Source of the DNA: CALRWV02 sp943371965
Lineage (GTDB): Bacteria > Bacteroidota > JABWAT01
Reading direction: 5' to 3'
Length of the DNA: 64,000 bases
Assembly (NCBI GenBank): GCA_943371965.1
Contig: CALRWV020000003.1
Coordinates: 310,001 to 374,000 of the forward strand
The translations under genes were made by a program, and so were the position numbers. The notes under the pieces were generated by a model, which saw only the letters and a list, made by a program, of their open reading frames with translations, did no database searches and was not told where the DNA came from. Positions 36,609 through 45,722 of the stretch are shown here, one piece after another; the stretch's first letter is position 1, and each line of letters begins with the position of its first letter.

Positions 36609-37546
36609 TTTACCTGGTCTTTATTCTCAAACTTATTTTTAAACCATTGCACTGTAATTTTAAGACCTTCTTCTATTCCAACAGAAGGTGTCCAACCCAA
36701 TTCCTTTTTGATCAATGCATTATTTAAAACAGACCGTTGCTGTTCACCGGCTTTTGCATCAACATGAATTTCTTTTGTTATATTTCCAAGTTCCATATTT
36801 ATCACATGAAACAGCTGATTGACATCAGTTTCAATTCCGGTCCCAACATTGAAAATTCCCGACTTGGGATATTTTAAGGCTGCCAAATTCGCTTTGACCA
36901 CATCACCAACAAAAGTATAATCACGGGTTTGTTTTCCCGGCCCGTTTATTACAGGTTGCTCACCGGCTAACATTTTTTTGCAAAATATAGCAATTACTCC
37001 AGCTTCTCCATGCGGATTTTGCCGTGGTCCATAAATATTTCCATATCTCAAAATAACGTGGTCAAGTCCGAAAACTTCTTTGTAATAAAAAAGATATTTT
37101 TCAAGAGCCAATTTAGTAATTCCATAAGGTGACAATGGGCGGGTTGGATGATCTTCGTCTGCTGGAAAATAATCCTGCTCACCATAGATTGCGCCACCTG
37201 TACTTGAGAAAATGAATTTCTTTACTCCATAACTTTTACAGGCTTCCAATAAAACCAACGGATATAAAATATTCATGGTTGCATCATATTTTGGATCGGC
37301 AACACTTTTTCTTACATCCATTTGGGCAGCATGATGAATAACAACTTCAGGTTTGAATTCTTCAAAGACTGAATTCAATTTTTCATCACCAATGCTCATT
37401 TCAAAAAATTTAGCTTTAGGATTTACATTTTCCCTGAAACCTGATATTAGATTATCAATTACTGCAACATTATGATTTTCAGCAACCAGTGCATCTGTAA
37501 TGTGACTCGCAATAAACCCAGCACCACCTGTTACAAGAATTTTCAT
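36605..37546 (-). CDS. NAD-dependent epimerase/dehydratase (UDP-glucose 4-epimerase-like)
   Basis: Extended SDR of 313 residues: TGGAGFIASH at 6-15 binds NAD, SSTGGAIYGE at 114-123 supplies the catalytic Ser/Thr, and Y141-x3-K145 (SPYGITK) is the catalytic pair. It resembles GalE-type epimerases, which interconvert UDP-glucose and UDP-galactose or GlcNAc forms, but substrate is not fixed by sequence. It starts 26 bases after purD and leads into the NHL-type gene. Confidence 0.88.
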   Translation of the reverse strand: MKILVTGGAGFIASHITDALVAENHNVAVIDNLISGFRENVNPKAKFFEMSIGDEKLNSVFEEFKPEVVIHHAAQMDVRKSVADPKYDATMNILYPLVLLEACKSYGVKKFIFSSTGGAIYGEQDYFPADEDHPTRPLSPYGITKLALEKYLFYYKEVFGLDHVILRYGNIYGPRQNPHGEAGVIAIFCKKMLAGEQPVINGPGKQTRDYTFVGDVVKANLAALKYPKSGIFNVGTGIETDVNQLFHVINMELGNITKEIHVDAKAGEQQRSVLNNALIKKELGWTPSVGIEEGLKITVQWFKNKFENKDQVK

Positions 37547-37571
37547 TTTTTATCCTGACCTTTTTAATAAC

Positions 37572-38858
37572 TTAATTTTTTTGAGTTAACCCTTTTTTCC
37601 CAATATCAGTTCTGTATGTCATTCCGTCAAAAGTAACTGATTTCACATGATCATAAGCTGCATCCAAACTTTTATGAAGAGTACTTCCAACACCAACGAC
37701 ATTTATAACTCGTCCACCATTTGTTATAATATTTTCATTCAACAATTTTGTCCCGGCGTGAAATATAAATTTATTTTCTGAATCTGGTTTTGAAAATGAG
37801 ATCAATTTCCCTTTTTCATAAGAGTCAGGATAACCTTTTGATGCAAGTACAACAGAAGTTGCGAATCCATTTTTCAATTTCAATTCACTGATAAGATTTT
37901 TATAAGCAACTTCTTCAAAAAGTGAATACAAATCTGATTCCAGCAAGGTCATTTCAACCTGACATTCCGGGTCACCAAAACGTACATTGTACTCTACAAC
38001 TTTTGGTCCCTTTGAAGTTATCATTAACCCTACATATAAAATTCCAGTGTAAGGATGTCCTTCGGAAATCATTCCTTCCAAACTTGGAACCACAATTTCT
38101 TTTTCAATTGTTTTCAAAAGTTCAGCTGATACAATCGGTGCAGGGGCATAAGCTCCCATTCCACCTGTATTTTTTCCAGTATCTCCATCACCAATTCGTT
38201 TATGATCCTGTGCAACTGGAAACAAACGGTAATTTTTCCCATCTGTCAGCACAAACAAACTGGCTTCTTCACCATCCATAAATTCTTCAACTACTAAAAT
38301 TGAACCTGCGTCACCAAAAGTATTATCATCAAAATAAACTTTGACTGCTGCCAATGCTTCAGGTAAAGAAGTTGGAATAATTACCCCTTTTCCCGCAGCA
38401 AGTCCATCAGCTTTTAGAACGATTGGAAAGGCACTGAGTTCGAGATATTCAATAAGTTCCATTTCCTGATCTTTTGTGAAAACTTCATGCGATGCCGTTG
38501 GAATTTTATATTTGTTCATGAACGATTTTGAAAAAACTTTACTTCCTTCCAACTGTGCACAATATTTTGAAGGTCCAAAAATCAGCAATCCTTCTTTTTC
38601 GAAATGATCAACAATTCCATTCACCAACGGATCTTCCGGGCCAACAATTGTCAATTCAATTTTATTTTTACGGACAAACGCCGCAATCGCATCAAAGTTG
38701 TTAGGCAATATTTCCACATTCTCGCCAACAGAAGAAGTTCCTGCATTTCCGGGAATGAAATATATTTTATCAACTGAAAGAGACTGGGATAGTTTCCAAC
38801 CGAGTGAATGTTCCCTTCCACCTGAACCAATAACCAAAACATTTTTTTTATTCATCAT
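37572..38858 (-). CDS. purD: Phosphoribosylamine-glycine ligase
   Basis: Second step of purine synthesis: joins glycine to phosphoribosylamine with ATP. About 428 residues, with NVLVIGSGGREHSL at the N-terminus, FMNKYKIPTA, an ATP-grasp region (LKADGLAAGKGVI) and GTKLLNENIITNGGR near the C-terminus. ATG 38858, 26 bases past the SDR stop, is preferred; a longer frame would run into the upstream gene. purL is on the other strand 23 kb away, so the purine genes are dispersed. Confidence 0.95.
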   Translation of the reverse strand: MMNKKNVLVIGSGGREHSLGWKLSQSLSVDKIYFIPGNAGTSSVGENVEILPNNFDAIAAFVRKNKIELTIVGPEDPLVNGIVDHFEKEGLLIFGPSKYCAQLEGSKVFSKSFMNKYKIPTASHEVFTKDQEMELIEYLELSAFPIVLKADGLAAGKGVIIPTSLPEALAAVKVYFDDNTFGDAGSILVVEEFMDGEEASLFVLTDGKNYRLFPVAQDHKRIGDGDTGKNTGGMGAYAPAPIVSAELLKTIEKEIVVPSLEGMISEGHPYTGILYVGLMITSKGPKVVEYNVRFGDPECQVEMTLLESDLYSLFEEVAYKNLISELKLKNGFATSVVLASKGYPDSYEKGKLISFSKPDSENKFIFHAGTKLLNENIITNGGRVINVVGVGSTLHKSLDAAYDHVKSVTFDGMTYRTDIGKKGLTQKN

Positions 38859-38883
38859 ACTCAAAACTTTTACTTCAACTATT

Positions 38884-39657
38884 TCAATACATGACCTGAC
38901 CACCATCATAAGTAATGGCCTGGCCTGTTAAATTTCTTGTTTCCGGATTTAGAATAAACGAAACCAAATGAGCGATTTCTTCAGGTTCTATAATTTCACG
39001 CAATGGAACTGCCTGAGATGCCATTTCCCAAAAATCAGCTTTGGTGATTTTCATTTGATCTGCAGCGAACTGCATTCCTTGCTGTGACATTTGTGTATTT
39101 ACCCAACCTGGACAAATTGCATTAACTGTTATTTTCCTAGGAGCCAATTCCAAAGCAAGAGTTCTGGTAAATCCGATCAAGCCATGTTTTGTTGTACAAT
39201 ATGCAGCATAACCCGGAACACCAAATTTTCCCAACACAGAAGAAACATTAACTATTCTTCCGCCATTTTCAATGTGATTAGAAAGTGCTTTTGTAATGTA
39301 GTAAGTTCCGGTGAGATTGGTTTGAATAACATTTTCCCACAATCCATCTTCTTCATCGGTTATAAAATTCTGTCCTGAAATTCCTGATGTATTAATCAAT
39401 CCGTAAATCTCAGTATGTTTCGTGATAATCTTCTGGCAAACCTCAGTAACTTTTTTCTGATCGGTTAAATCACAAACGAAATACTCAACAGAAAATCCTT
39501 TTTCCTGAATTTCTTGTACTGTTTTTTTCAGTCCATCTTCAGTTCTTGCTAAAATGATAACTTTCGAGCCTTCAGAAGCCAATTTCAGAGCGAATGCTTT
39601 TCCCATTCCACGGCTTCCGCCGGTTACAACTATCACTTTATTTTGTAATGACTTCAT
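38884..39657 (-). CDS. SDR-family short-chain dehydrogenase/reductase
   Basis: 257 residues with GGSRGMG at 13-19 (NADP/NAD binding), N114 in IQTNLTGTYY, S139 in NVSSVLG, and catalytic Y153-x3-K157 in AYCTTKHG. GWVNTQMS and the C-terminal GQAITYDGGQVMY match FabG-like enzymes. Likely substrates are 3-ketoacyl or 3-hydroxyacyl compounds; this cannot be settled. It is the first gene of the seven-gene minus run, divergent from the CBS gene, with a 235-base promoter region between. Confidence 0.88.
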   Translation of the reverse strand: MKSLQNKVIVVTGGSRGMGKAFALKLASEGSKVIILARTEDGLKKTVQEIQEKGFSVEYFVCDLTDQKKVTEVCQKIITKHTEIYGLINTSGISGQNFITDEEDGLWENVIQTNLTGTYYITKALSNHIENGGRIVNVSSVLGKFGVPGYAAYCTTKHGLIGFTRTLALELAPRKITVNAICPGWVNTQMSQQGMQFAADQMKITKADFWEMASQAVPLREIIEPEEIAHLVSFILNPETRNLTGQAITYDGGQVMY

Positions 39658-39892
39658 TTAAACCTTTTTAATGACACAAAAATCAGGTTTTTGGTTTGAA
39701 TGTCCAAATTGGGAATTGAAAAAGATGAAGTAATTCAAATTGCATCATAAATCATTTTGAGAATATCCCAAAAAGCTAGTTTTGTTTAATTGCTGCTGCT
39801 GTCATGCAACATCTTAATTCAATCAGGCTACGTATTGCTTTTCGGCTAAACATTGCTTTCATTTACTTAACCATGAAATCAGGGAGTAAATA

Positions 39893-40327
39893 ATGAGAAC
39901 TTTAGGTGCTATAATTGGATCACGTGAAACTTACACAATCAAATCAGGAACATTGGTAATGAATGCAGTTCTTTTTATGTCTGAGAAAAATATTGGTGCA
40001 GTTGCTGTGATTGATGAACAAAATAAGCTGATTGGATTGTTTTCAGAACGTGATTTAATGAAAAGAGTTGTTGCAGTTTACAAGGATCCTGCGAAACTTT
40101 CAATTGATGAAGTTATGACCAAAACTTTAATGACAGCCGAACCCGAGACCCCATTTAATATTGCACTGAATAAAATGAAAGAAATGAATATCCGCCATAT
40201 GCCTGTTGTAAAAGAGAGAACACTTATCGGTATGATTTCAATCCGTGATTTGATGGAACTTGAAACGCAAACCAAAGATGAAGAAATTCAATATTTAAAT
40301 CAGTATTATGGTTTAAATACAGTGTAA
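39893..40327 (+). CDS. CBS-domain protein (tandem CBS pair)
   Basis: 144 residues that consist of two CBS motifs (about 15-70 and 80-130), such as IGAVAVIDEQNKLIGLFSERD and IRHMPVVKERTLIGMISIRD. CBS pairs bind AMP, ATP or NAD and regulate attached or interacting enzymes. No catalytic domain is fused, so it is a free-standing sensor; its target is unknown. Start ATG has AGGGAG about 7 bases upstream. Confidence 0.9.
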   Translation: MRTLGAIIGSRETYTIKSGTLVMNAVLFMSEKNIGAVAVIDEQNKLIGLFSERDLMKRVVAVYKDPAKLSIDEVMTKTLMTAEPETPFNIALNKMKEMNIRHMPVVKERTLIGMISIRDLMELETQTKDEEIQYLNQYYGLNTV

Positions 40328-40388
40328 GATTTTTACTTTTATTTGATTATTCCCCTGATCAGAACAATCAATAATTTTATTAAACTTA

Positions 40389-40417
40389 TTGACTCGTTAA
40401 TTTATCTTCCTTATCTT
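40389..40417 (+). promoter_or_regulatory. Sigma70-like promoter for tRNA-Gln (and possibly prs)
   Basis: TTGACT at 40389-40394 and TATCTT at 40412-40417 are separated by 17 bases, and the tRNA begins 19 bases after the -10 box. Predicted from sequence only. Confidence 0.5.
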
Positions 40418-40435
40418 CGTGGCTCAAATTTTAAC

Positions 40436-40510
40436 TGGGGCGTCGCCAAGTGGTAAGGCATCGGCCTTTGGAGCCGACACTCGTAGGTTCGAATCCTCCC
40501 GCCCCAGCCA
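40436..40510 (+). tRNA. tRNA-Gln (anticodon TTG)
   Basis: Folds into a full cloverleaf. The seven-base acceptor stem pairs TGGGGCG (40436-40442) with CGCCCCA (40500-40506), then G discriminator and encoded CCA. The D-arm region is GCCAAGTGGTAAGGC. The anticodon stem TCGGC/GCCGA encloses loop CTTTGGA, giving anticodon TTG. The T-arm has GGTTCGAATCC. It precedes prs by 46 bases, an arrangement that makes a false N-terminal extension of prs (see findings). Confidence 0.97.
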
Positions 40511-40556
40511 GTTTTTTATTTCAGGAACGTTCGGAACACCAAATCAAAGCAAACTG

Positions 40557-41495
40557 ATGCAACCTCACGGAAAAATCAAAATCTTCAGCGGACGGACAAA
40601 TATTAAGTTCGCAGAAGAAGTTGCTGCAGTCTATGGTGCTGAGGCTCTTGGTTTAACTGAAATCAAAAATTTTTCTGATGGTGAGATTTCAGGACAATAT
40701 TTAGAGTCGATTCGTGGCTGCGATGTGTTTATAATCCAATCCACTTTCCCACCGGCTGATAATCTTCTTGAGTTATTGATATTGATTGATGCGGCTAAAC
40801 GTGCTTCTGCCAATCGGGTAACTGCTGTGCTTCCTTATTTCGGGTATGCCCGTCAGGATAGAAAAGATCAGCCGAGAATTTCGATCACCGCAAAGCTCGT
40901 AGCAAATATGTTAACAACTGCTGGTGCTGACCGATTGGTTACAATGGATTTACATGCACCACAGATTCAGGGATTCTTTGATATCCCTTTTGACCATTTA
41001 TACAGTTCTGCTGTTTTTATTCCATTTTTCAAAACGCAGAAAATTCCAAACCTCATAGTAGTCAGTCCTGATGTAGGCGGAGTTAAACTGGCGAGGTCAT
41101 TTGCAAAGAAATTGGAAGCTGACCTTGCTATCGTTGATAAGAGAAGACCAAAGGCGAATGTTGCTGAAGTCATGAATATCATCGGTGATGTTGAAGGAAA
41201 AAATGTTCTTTTGGTTGATGATTTGGTTGATACAGGTGGTTCTCTCTGCAATGCGGCAAAAGCATTGATAGATAAAGGAGCGTTATCTATTCAGGCTGCA
41301 ATTGCTCATCCAGTTCTTTCTGGTTCTGCAATAGAGAAAATTGAAGCATCTGTTATAAGTAAATTATATGTAACAGACAGTATCCCGTTGAAAAGGGAAT
41401 GTTCAAAAATTCAAGTAATGTCGGTTACTTCAGTTTTCGCAGAAGCGATACATAGAATTTATACAGATGAATCCATTTCATCATTGTTCGAATAA
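40557..41495 (+). CDS. prs: Ribose-phosphate pyrophosphokinase
   Basis: Makes PRPP from ribose-5-phosphate and ATP for purine, pyrimidine, His and Trp synthesis. 312 residues from ATG 40557. Typical stretches are RISITAKLVANML, TMDLHAPQIQGFFDIP, VSPDVGGVKLAR and the PRPP loop VLLVDDLVDTGGSL. The longer frame starting at 40419 translates the tRNA and is rejected. Followed by rplY and pth, a gene order conserved in many bacteria. Confidence 0.97.
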   Translation: MQPHGKIKIFSGRTNIKFAEEVAAVYGAEALGLTEIKNFSDGEISGQYLESIRGCDVFIIQSTFPPADNLLELLILIDAAKRASANRVTAVLPYFGYARQDRKDQPRISITAKLVANMLTTAGADRLVTMDLHAPQIQGFFDIPFDHLYSSAVFIPFFKTQKIPNLIVVSPDVGGVKLARSFAKKLEADLAIVDKRRPKANVAEVMNIIGDVEGKNVLLVDDLVDTGGSLCNAAKALIDKGALSIQAAIAHPVLSGSAIEKIEASVISKLYVTDSIPLKRECSKIQVMSVTSVFAEAIHRIYTDESISSLFE

Positions 41496-41528
41496 GATTT
41501 TTAGTAAATAGATATAATGGAGTCAGAC

Positions 41529-42167
41529 ATGAAGGTAGTAAAGTTAAACGCAAACGTAAGAACCGAGTTCAGTAAAGGCGCAACAAACAAATTGCGTAAT
41601 TCTGGTAATGTCCCTGGTGTACTGTATCACCACGGCGAACCAAATATTCATTTTTCAATTGATGAAGTTTCACTCCTTCCATTGATCTACACTCCTGATA
41701 CACATTTGCTTGAAGTTTCTTTCAGCGATGGTCAAACTCGAACTGCAGTTGTAAAGGAATTCCAATTTAACCCTGTAACTGATAAATGTGATCACCTTGA
41801 TCTTCAGGGAATGTCTGCTGATGAAAAAATCACTATAGATGTACCAGTTATTACAACCGGAACTTCAATTGGTGTTGTTGGTGGCGGAATGCTCCAAATT
41901 AATTATCACACACTTCACGTTAAATGTCTTCCAAAAGATATGCCTGAACACATCACAATTGATATTTCAGCACTTGAGTTGGGTCATGCCATTCACGTTG
42001 GAGATATCAAAGTTCCAAACGCTGAAATCACAAATGACGCAAGACTTGCAATCGTTTCTGTAGTTCACAGAAAAGTTGAACTTGCTGCTCCAGTTGCTGC
42101 GGCAGTTGCTGCTGAACCGGAAATCAGTTCTGCAAAAGGTAAGAAAGAAGAAGATAAAAAAGCTTAA
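41529..42167 (+). CDS. rplY: 50S ribosomal protein L25, CTC form
   Basis: Binds 5S rRNA. 212 residues from ATG 41529, chosen for the GGAGT 6-10 bases upstream. The N-terminal L25 domain has NAN VRTEFSKGATNKLRNSG and the C-terminal TL5/CTC-type extension ends in a charged KGKKEEDKK tail. The extended form is typical of many bacteria outside the E. coli group. It sits between prs and pth, as usual. Confidence 0.94.
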   Translation: MKVVKLNANVRTEFSKGATNKLRNSGNVPGVLYHHGEPNIHFSIDEVSLLPLIYTPDTHLLEVSFSDGQTRTAVVKEFQFNPVTDKCDHLDLQGMSADEKITIDVPVITTGTSIGVVGGGMLQINYHTLHVKCLPKDMPEHITIDISALELGHAIHVGDIKVPNAEITNDARLAIVSVVHRKVELAAPVAAAVAAEPEISSAKGKKEEDKKA

Positions 42168-42170
42168 TTC

Positions 42171-42743
42171 ATGTACCTTATTGTCGGACTGGGTAATCCC
42201 GGAGAAAAATACGAGAATACCCGTCACAACATCGGGTTTCAGGTTATCGACAAGCTTTGCGGAAAATTAAATTCAGAAATAACTGCCGGAAAAGGCAGTT
42301 ATTTTATTTCAAATGCCACTTTTGACGGCAAGAAGGTTTACCTTCTAAAACCCACTACTTATATGAATTTAAGCGGTGATGCTGTTCAACAAGTGGTTCA
42401 TTATTTTAAAATCAGTCGTTCAAATATCATTGTAATCGCAGATGATATTAATTTAAAAGTTGGTCAGATCAGGTTGCGTGAATCTGGCAGTGCAGGTGGT
42501 CATAATGGACTTTCTGATATCATTCAAAAGTTAAGTTCAGATCAGTTTACAAGGGTTCGTTGCGGTGTTGGAAATGATTTCAGACCTGGTCAGCAGGCAG
42601 ATTATGTTCTGTCACCTTTTAAATCAGCAGAAAAAGAACTGGTTCAAATAATGATTGAAAGAGCAGCTGATGCTTCACTTTCAATTGTAAAAGACGGACT
42701 GAACAAATCAATGAGCTTATTTAACAAAACAATAGATGTTTAA
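42171..42743 (+). CDS. pth: Peptidyl-tRNA hydrolase
   Basis: Frees tRNA from stalled peptidyl-tRNA. 190 residues. N9 in GLGNPGEKYENTRHN, H19 in TRHN and D93-region VIADDINLKVGQIR are the known active-site residues. ATG 42171 is 3 bases past rplY, so the two are coupled. Confidence 0.96.
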   Translation: MYLIVGLGNPGEKYENTRHNIGFQVIDKLCGKLNSEITAGKGSYFISNATFDGKKVYLLKPTTYMNLSGDAVQQVVHYFKISRSNIIVIADDINLKVGQIRLRESGSAGGHNGLSDIIQKLSSDQFTRVRCGVGNDFRPGQQADYVLSPFKSAEKELVQIMIERAADASLSIVKDGLNKSMSLFNKTIDV

Positions 42744-42761
42744 TTTGGAGGAATAATCAGC

Positions 42762-44921
42762 ATGGGTGAACAAATCTTAGATCCAGTGTTTGTCTATATA
42801 ATTATCGGTTCCGGTATTCTGGGATTGGTATATTCTTATTGGAAAACTGCGTGGATAACCAAACAGGAAGTTGGAAATGAAAAAATGGCATCAATTGCCA
42901 AGGCAATTTCAGATGGTGCTATGGCATTTATCAGCAGAGAATACAAAGTTCTTTTCTGGTTCGTTGTTGTCGTTTCTTCCCTTTTAGCTATTGGAAATTA
43001 TACCAATGCTGAATCTTCACCATTGGTTGCTGTTTCATTTGCACTTGGTGCAGGTTGTTCAGCACTTGCCGGTTTTATCGGAATGAGAGTTGCTACCAAA
43101 GCGAATGTTAGAACTACAAATGCTGCACGGACGGGACTTCCTCAAGCTTTATTAATAGCTTTTTCAGGCGGTTCAGTAATGGGTATGACAGTTGTTGGTC
43201 TTGGCGTTTTAGGTCTTGGCGGATTGTTCATTCTATATGCAGGTTATTTTGGAATCACCGGTGACAATTCAGTTATTGCTGATTCTGCTTTGTGGGATAC
43301 CAATCTTTCCCGCTTACTGAATGTTATTTCTGGTTTTTCTTTGGGTGCTTCCTCTATTGCACTTTTTGCCCGTGTTGGCGGTGGAATTTACACCAAAGCA
43401 GCAGATGTTGGTGCTGATCTTGTTGGTAAAATCGAAGCTGGTATTCCTGAAGATGATCCTCGCAATCCTGCAGTTATTGCAGATAACGTTGGTGATAACG
43501 TAGGTGACGTTGCCGGAATGGGTGCTGATTTGTTTGAATCATATGTTGGCGCAATTGTTGGAACAATGGTTATCGGTGCTGCTATCGTGGCTAATACTTC
43601 CGGTTATCATGGTCTTGCTCCTGTGTTGCTTCCTTTAGTTCTTGCAGGTGTTGGAATTATCGCTTCCATTATTGGAACCTTTTTCGTTAGAACGTCAGAA
43701 AAAGGAAATCCTCAGGTTGCACTTAATATTGGTACTTTTGGTGCTGGTGCTGCTATGATAGTTGCTACCTATTTCATCACAAACTGGATGTGGCCAAACA
43801 TTGATCTGATTGATACTTTAAGTGGTGCTTCGATTACAGCAAACGGCGTATTTTTTGCGACAATTTTTGGATTGCTGATTGGAATCGGCGTTGGTTTGGT
43901 TACTGAATATTACTGTGCTACCGGTAAAACTCCTGTGAACAGAATTGTTGAACAATCTGTTACCGGTGCTGCCACCAATGTTATTGCAGGTATTGCAAAC
44001 GGAATGCAATCAACTGCAATTCCAGTAGTTTTGATTGCAATCGGAATTATGGGTTCCTATCAATTTGCTGGTCTTTATGGAGTTGCTATTGCAGCTTTGG
44101 GTATGCTTTCAACAACCGGTATTCAATTGGCTGTTGATGCTTATGGACCAATTGCTGATAACTCAGGTGGAATTGCTGAAATGGCTCATCTTCCTCCTGA
44201 AGTTCGTGAAAGAACCGATAAATTGGATGCTGTTGGAAATACAACTGCTGCAATCGGAAAAGGATTCGCAATAGCTTCTGCAGCGTTAACTGCACTTGCT
44301 CTTTTTGCTGCTTTTATGCAACAGGCAGGTATGAAAACAATTAATCTTGCAAGTCCGAATATTATGGCAGGTGTATTTGTTGGTGCTGCTCTTCCATTCC
44401 TATTCTCTTCAATGGCGATGAAAGCTGTTGGAGAAGCCGCTTTGGAAATGATCGTTGAAGTAAGACGTCAATTCAGAGAAATTCCAGGTCTATTGGAAGG
44501 TAAAGAAGGCGTTGAAGCTGATTATAAAAAATGTGTTGATATTTCAACTGCTGCGGCTCTTAAGAAAATGGTTGTTCCAGGATTAATGGCAATTGCAGTT
44601 CCTGTAGCTTTCGGTTTTATGCCTGGCTTGGGAAAAGAATCTCTTGCAGGATTATTGGCAGGTGTAACTGTTTCAGGTGTTGCCTTGGCAATTTTTATGG
44701 CTAATGCAGGTGGCTCATGGGATAATGCAAAGAAATCTTTTGAAGGCGGATATACATTAAAATCTGGCGAAGTAATTAAAAAAGGATCTGAAGCTCACAA
44801 AGCTGCTGTAATTGGCGATACTGTTGGTGATCCTTTTAAAGATACTGCTGGTCCATCTTTGAATATTCTTATTAAATTGATGTCAGTTGTTGCTTTGGTT
44901 ATTGCACCACTGATCAAATAA
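42762..44921 (+). CDS. hppA: Membrane-bound pyrophosphatase, K+-dependent type (Na+ or H+ pump)
   Basis: Hydrolyses pyrophosphate and pumps cations across the membrane. 719 residues with about 16 helices, and the acidic substrate site DNVGDNVGDVAGMGADLFESY. GNTTAAIGKG carries Ala at the position where K+-independent enzymes have Lys, so K+ is likely required. The E in DLFESY is the glutamate typical of Na+-pumping types; some K+-dependent H+ pumps share it, so ion choice stays open. Start has GGAGG upstream. Confidence 0.94.
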   Translation: MGEQILDPVFVYIIIGSGILGLVYSYWKTAWITKQEVGNEKMASIAKAISDGAMAFISREYKVLFWFVVVVSSLLAIGNYTNAESSPLVAVSFALGAGCSALAGFIGMRVATKANVRTTNAARTGLPQALLIAFSGGSVMGMTVVGLGVLGLGGLFILYAGYFGITGDNSVIADSALWDTNLSRLLNVISGFSLGASSIALFARVGGGIYTKAADVGADLVGKIEAGIPEDDPRNPAVIADNVGDNVGDVAGMGADLFESYVGAIVGTMVIGAAIVANTSGYHGLAPVLLPLVLAGVGIIASIIGTFFVRTSEKGNPQVALNIGTFGAGAAMIVATYFITNWMWPNIDLIDTLSGASITANGVFFATIFGLLIGIGVGLVTEYYCATGKTPVNRIVEQSVTGAATNVIAGIANGMQSTAIPVVLIAIGIMGSYQFAGLYGVAIAALGMLSTTGIQLAVDAYGPIADNSGGIAEMAHLPPEVRERTDKLDAVGNTTAAIGKGFAIASAALTALALFAAFMQQAGMKTINLASPNIMAGVFVGAALPFLFSSMAMKAVGEAALEMIVEVRRQFREIPGLLEGKEGVEADYKKCVDISTAAALKKMVVPGLMAIAVPVAFGFMPGLGKESLAGLLAGVTVSGVALAIFMANAGGSWDNAKKSFEGGYTLKSGEVIKKGSEAHKAAVIGDTVGDPFKDTAGPSLNILIKLMSVVALVIAPLIK

Positions 44922-44936
44922 GATTCAAGTTTAAAT

Positions 44937-44968
44937 AATCCTGCAAAAACGGTGGTATTTGCAGGATT
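44937..44968 (+). terminator. Hairpin after hppA
   Basis: An 11-bp perfect stem (AATCCTGCAAA / TTTGCAGGATT) with a 10-base loop lies 15 bases past hppA. No T-run follows, so it may attenuate or stabilise the transcript rather than stop it fully. Confidence 0.5.
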
Positions 44969-45065
44969 CAGTTCAACCATCAAAAATAACAACCTTACTC
45001 CGGCATCAAACTGAAAATGTTTCAGCAAGATTTAAGTCGGGGTCTTATGTCCAAAAGGAGTCATA

Positions 45066-45437
45066 ATGAGTACAGACGTGAAACAATACGAAACATCGTT
45101 TATCATTAATGCAGCCATTGAAGAAAGCACGATTGAAGAAACCGTGACCAAATTCACTGAACTGCTTAAAGAACAAAACGTTGAAGTCTTGAAAATGGAT
45201 AAAGTCGGCAGAAGAAGACTTGCTTATCCGATTGACAAGAAAACTACCGGATTCTACGTTAACGTGGAATATAAAGCACAAACAAAGACCGTTGCGATCT
45301 TTGAAAGAAATCTTCAGTTGGATGATTATATCCTTCGCTATTTAACTGTTCATATCGATAAAAAAATTCTTGAGTCACGTGCAAACGAAGTCAAGAAAAA
45401 AGCGGTAGAAGCAGCAGCAGCGGCTGAAAGTAATTAA
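45066..45437 (+). CDS. rpsF: 30S ribosomal protein S6
   Basis: 123 residues; YETSFIINAAIEE and RRLAYPIDKKTTGFYV with the conserved RYLTVHIDKK segment identify S6. The C-terminal tail is alanine- and glutamate-rich. Start has AAAAGGAGT. It leads a typical S6-S18-L9 operon, without an ssb gene between. Confidence 0.96.
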   Translation: MSTDVKQYETSFIINAAIEESTIEETVTKFTELLKEQNVEVLKMDKVGRRRLAYPIDKKTTGFYVNVEYKAQTKTVAIFERNLQLDDYILRYLTVHIDKKILESRANEVKKKAVEAAAAAESN

Positions 45438-45459
45438 TTTAAAATTGGAGATTTAAGAA

Positions 45460-45696
45460 ATGGCTTTAAGACAACAAGGTAACATCAGAAGATTTTGCAA
45501 ATTTTGCGAACTCGGTGAAGTCTATATCGATTACAAGGAAGAACGCAAATTGTTCCGGTTCATTACTGAACAGGGAAAAATCATTCCTAGAAGAATCACA
45601 GGAACCTGTGCATTTCATCAAAGAATGCTTGTAACTGCAATTAAAAGAGCCCGTCACATGGCGATTCTTCCATTTGTTTCATCATCAATGAAATAA
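45460..45696 (+). CDS. rpsR: 30S ribosomal protein S18
   Basis: 78 residues, with IDYKEERKLFRFITEQGKII and RRITGTCAFHQRMLVTAIKRAR, standard for S18. It has two cysteines near the N-terminus (FCKFC), a zinc-ribbon form. GGAGA lies before the start. Central member of the S6-S18-L9 operon. Confidence 0.97.
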   Translation: MALRQQGNIRRFCKFCELGEVYIDYKEERKLFRFITEQGKIIPRRITGTCAFHQRMLVTAIKRARHMAILPFVSSSMK

Positions 45697-45722
45697 TCAA
45701 CCAAAGACTTTAGGAGTTTAGC

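Noticed and set aside
40419..40556. N-terminal extension of prs
   Set aside because: It is the translation of tRNA-Gln, not a real peptide.
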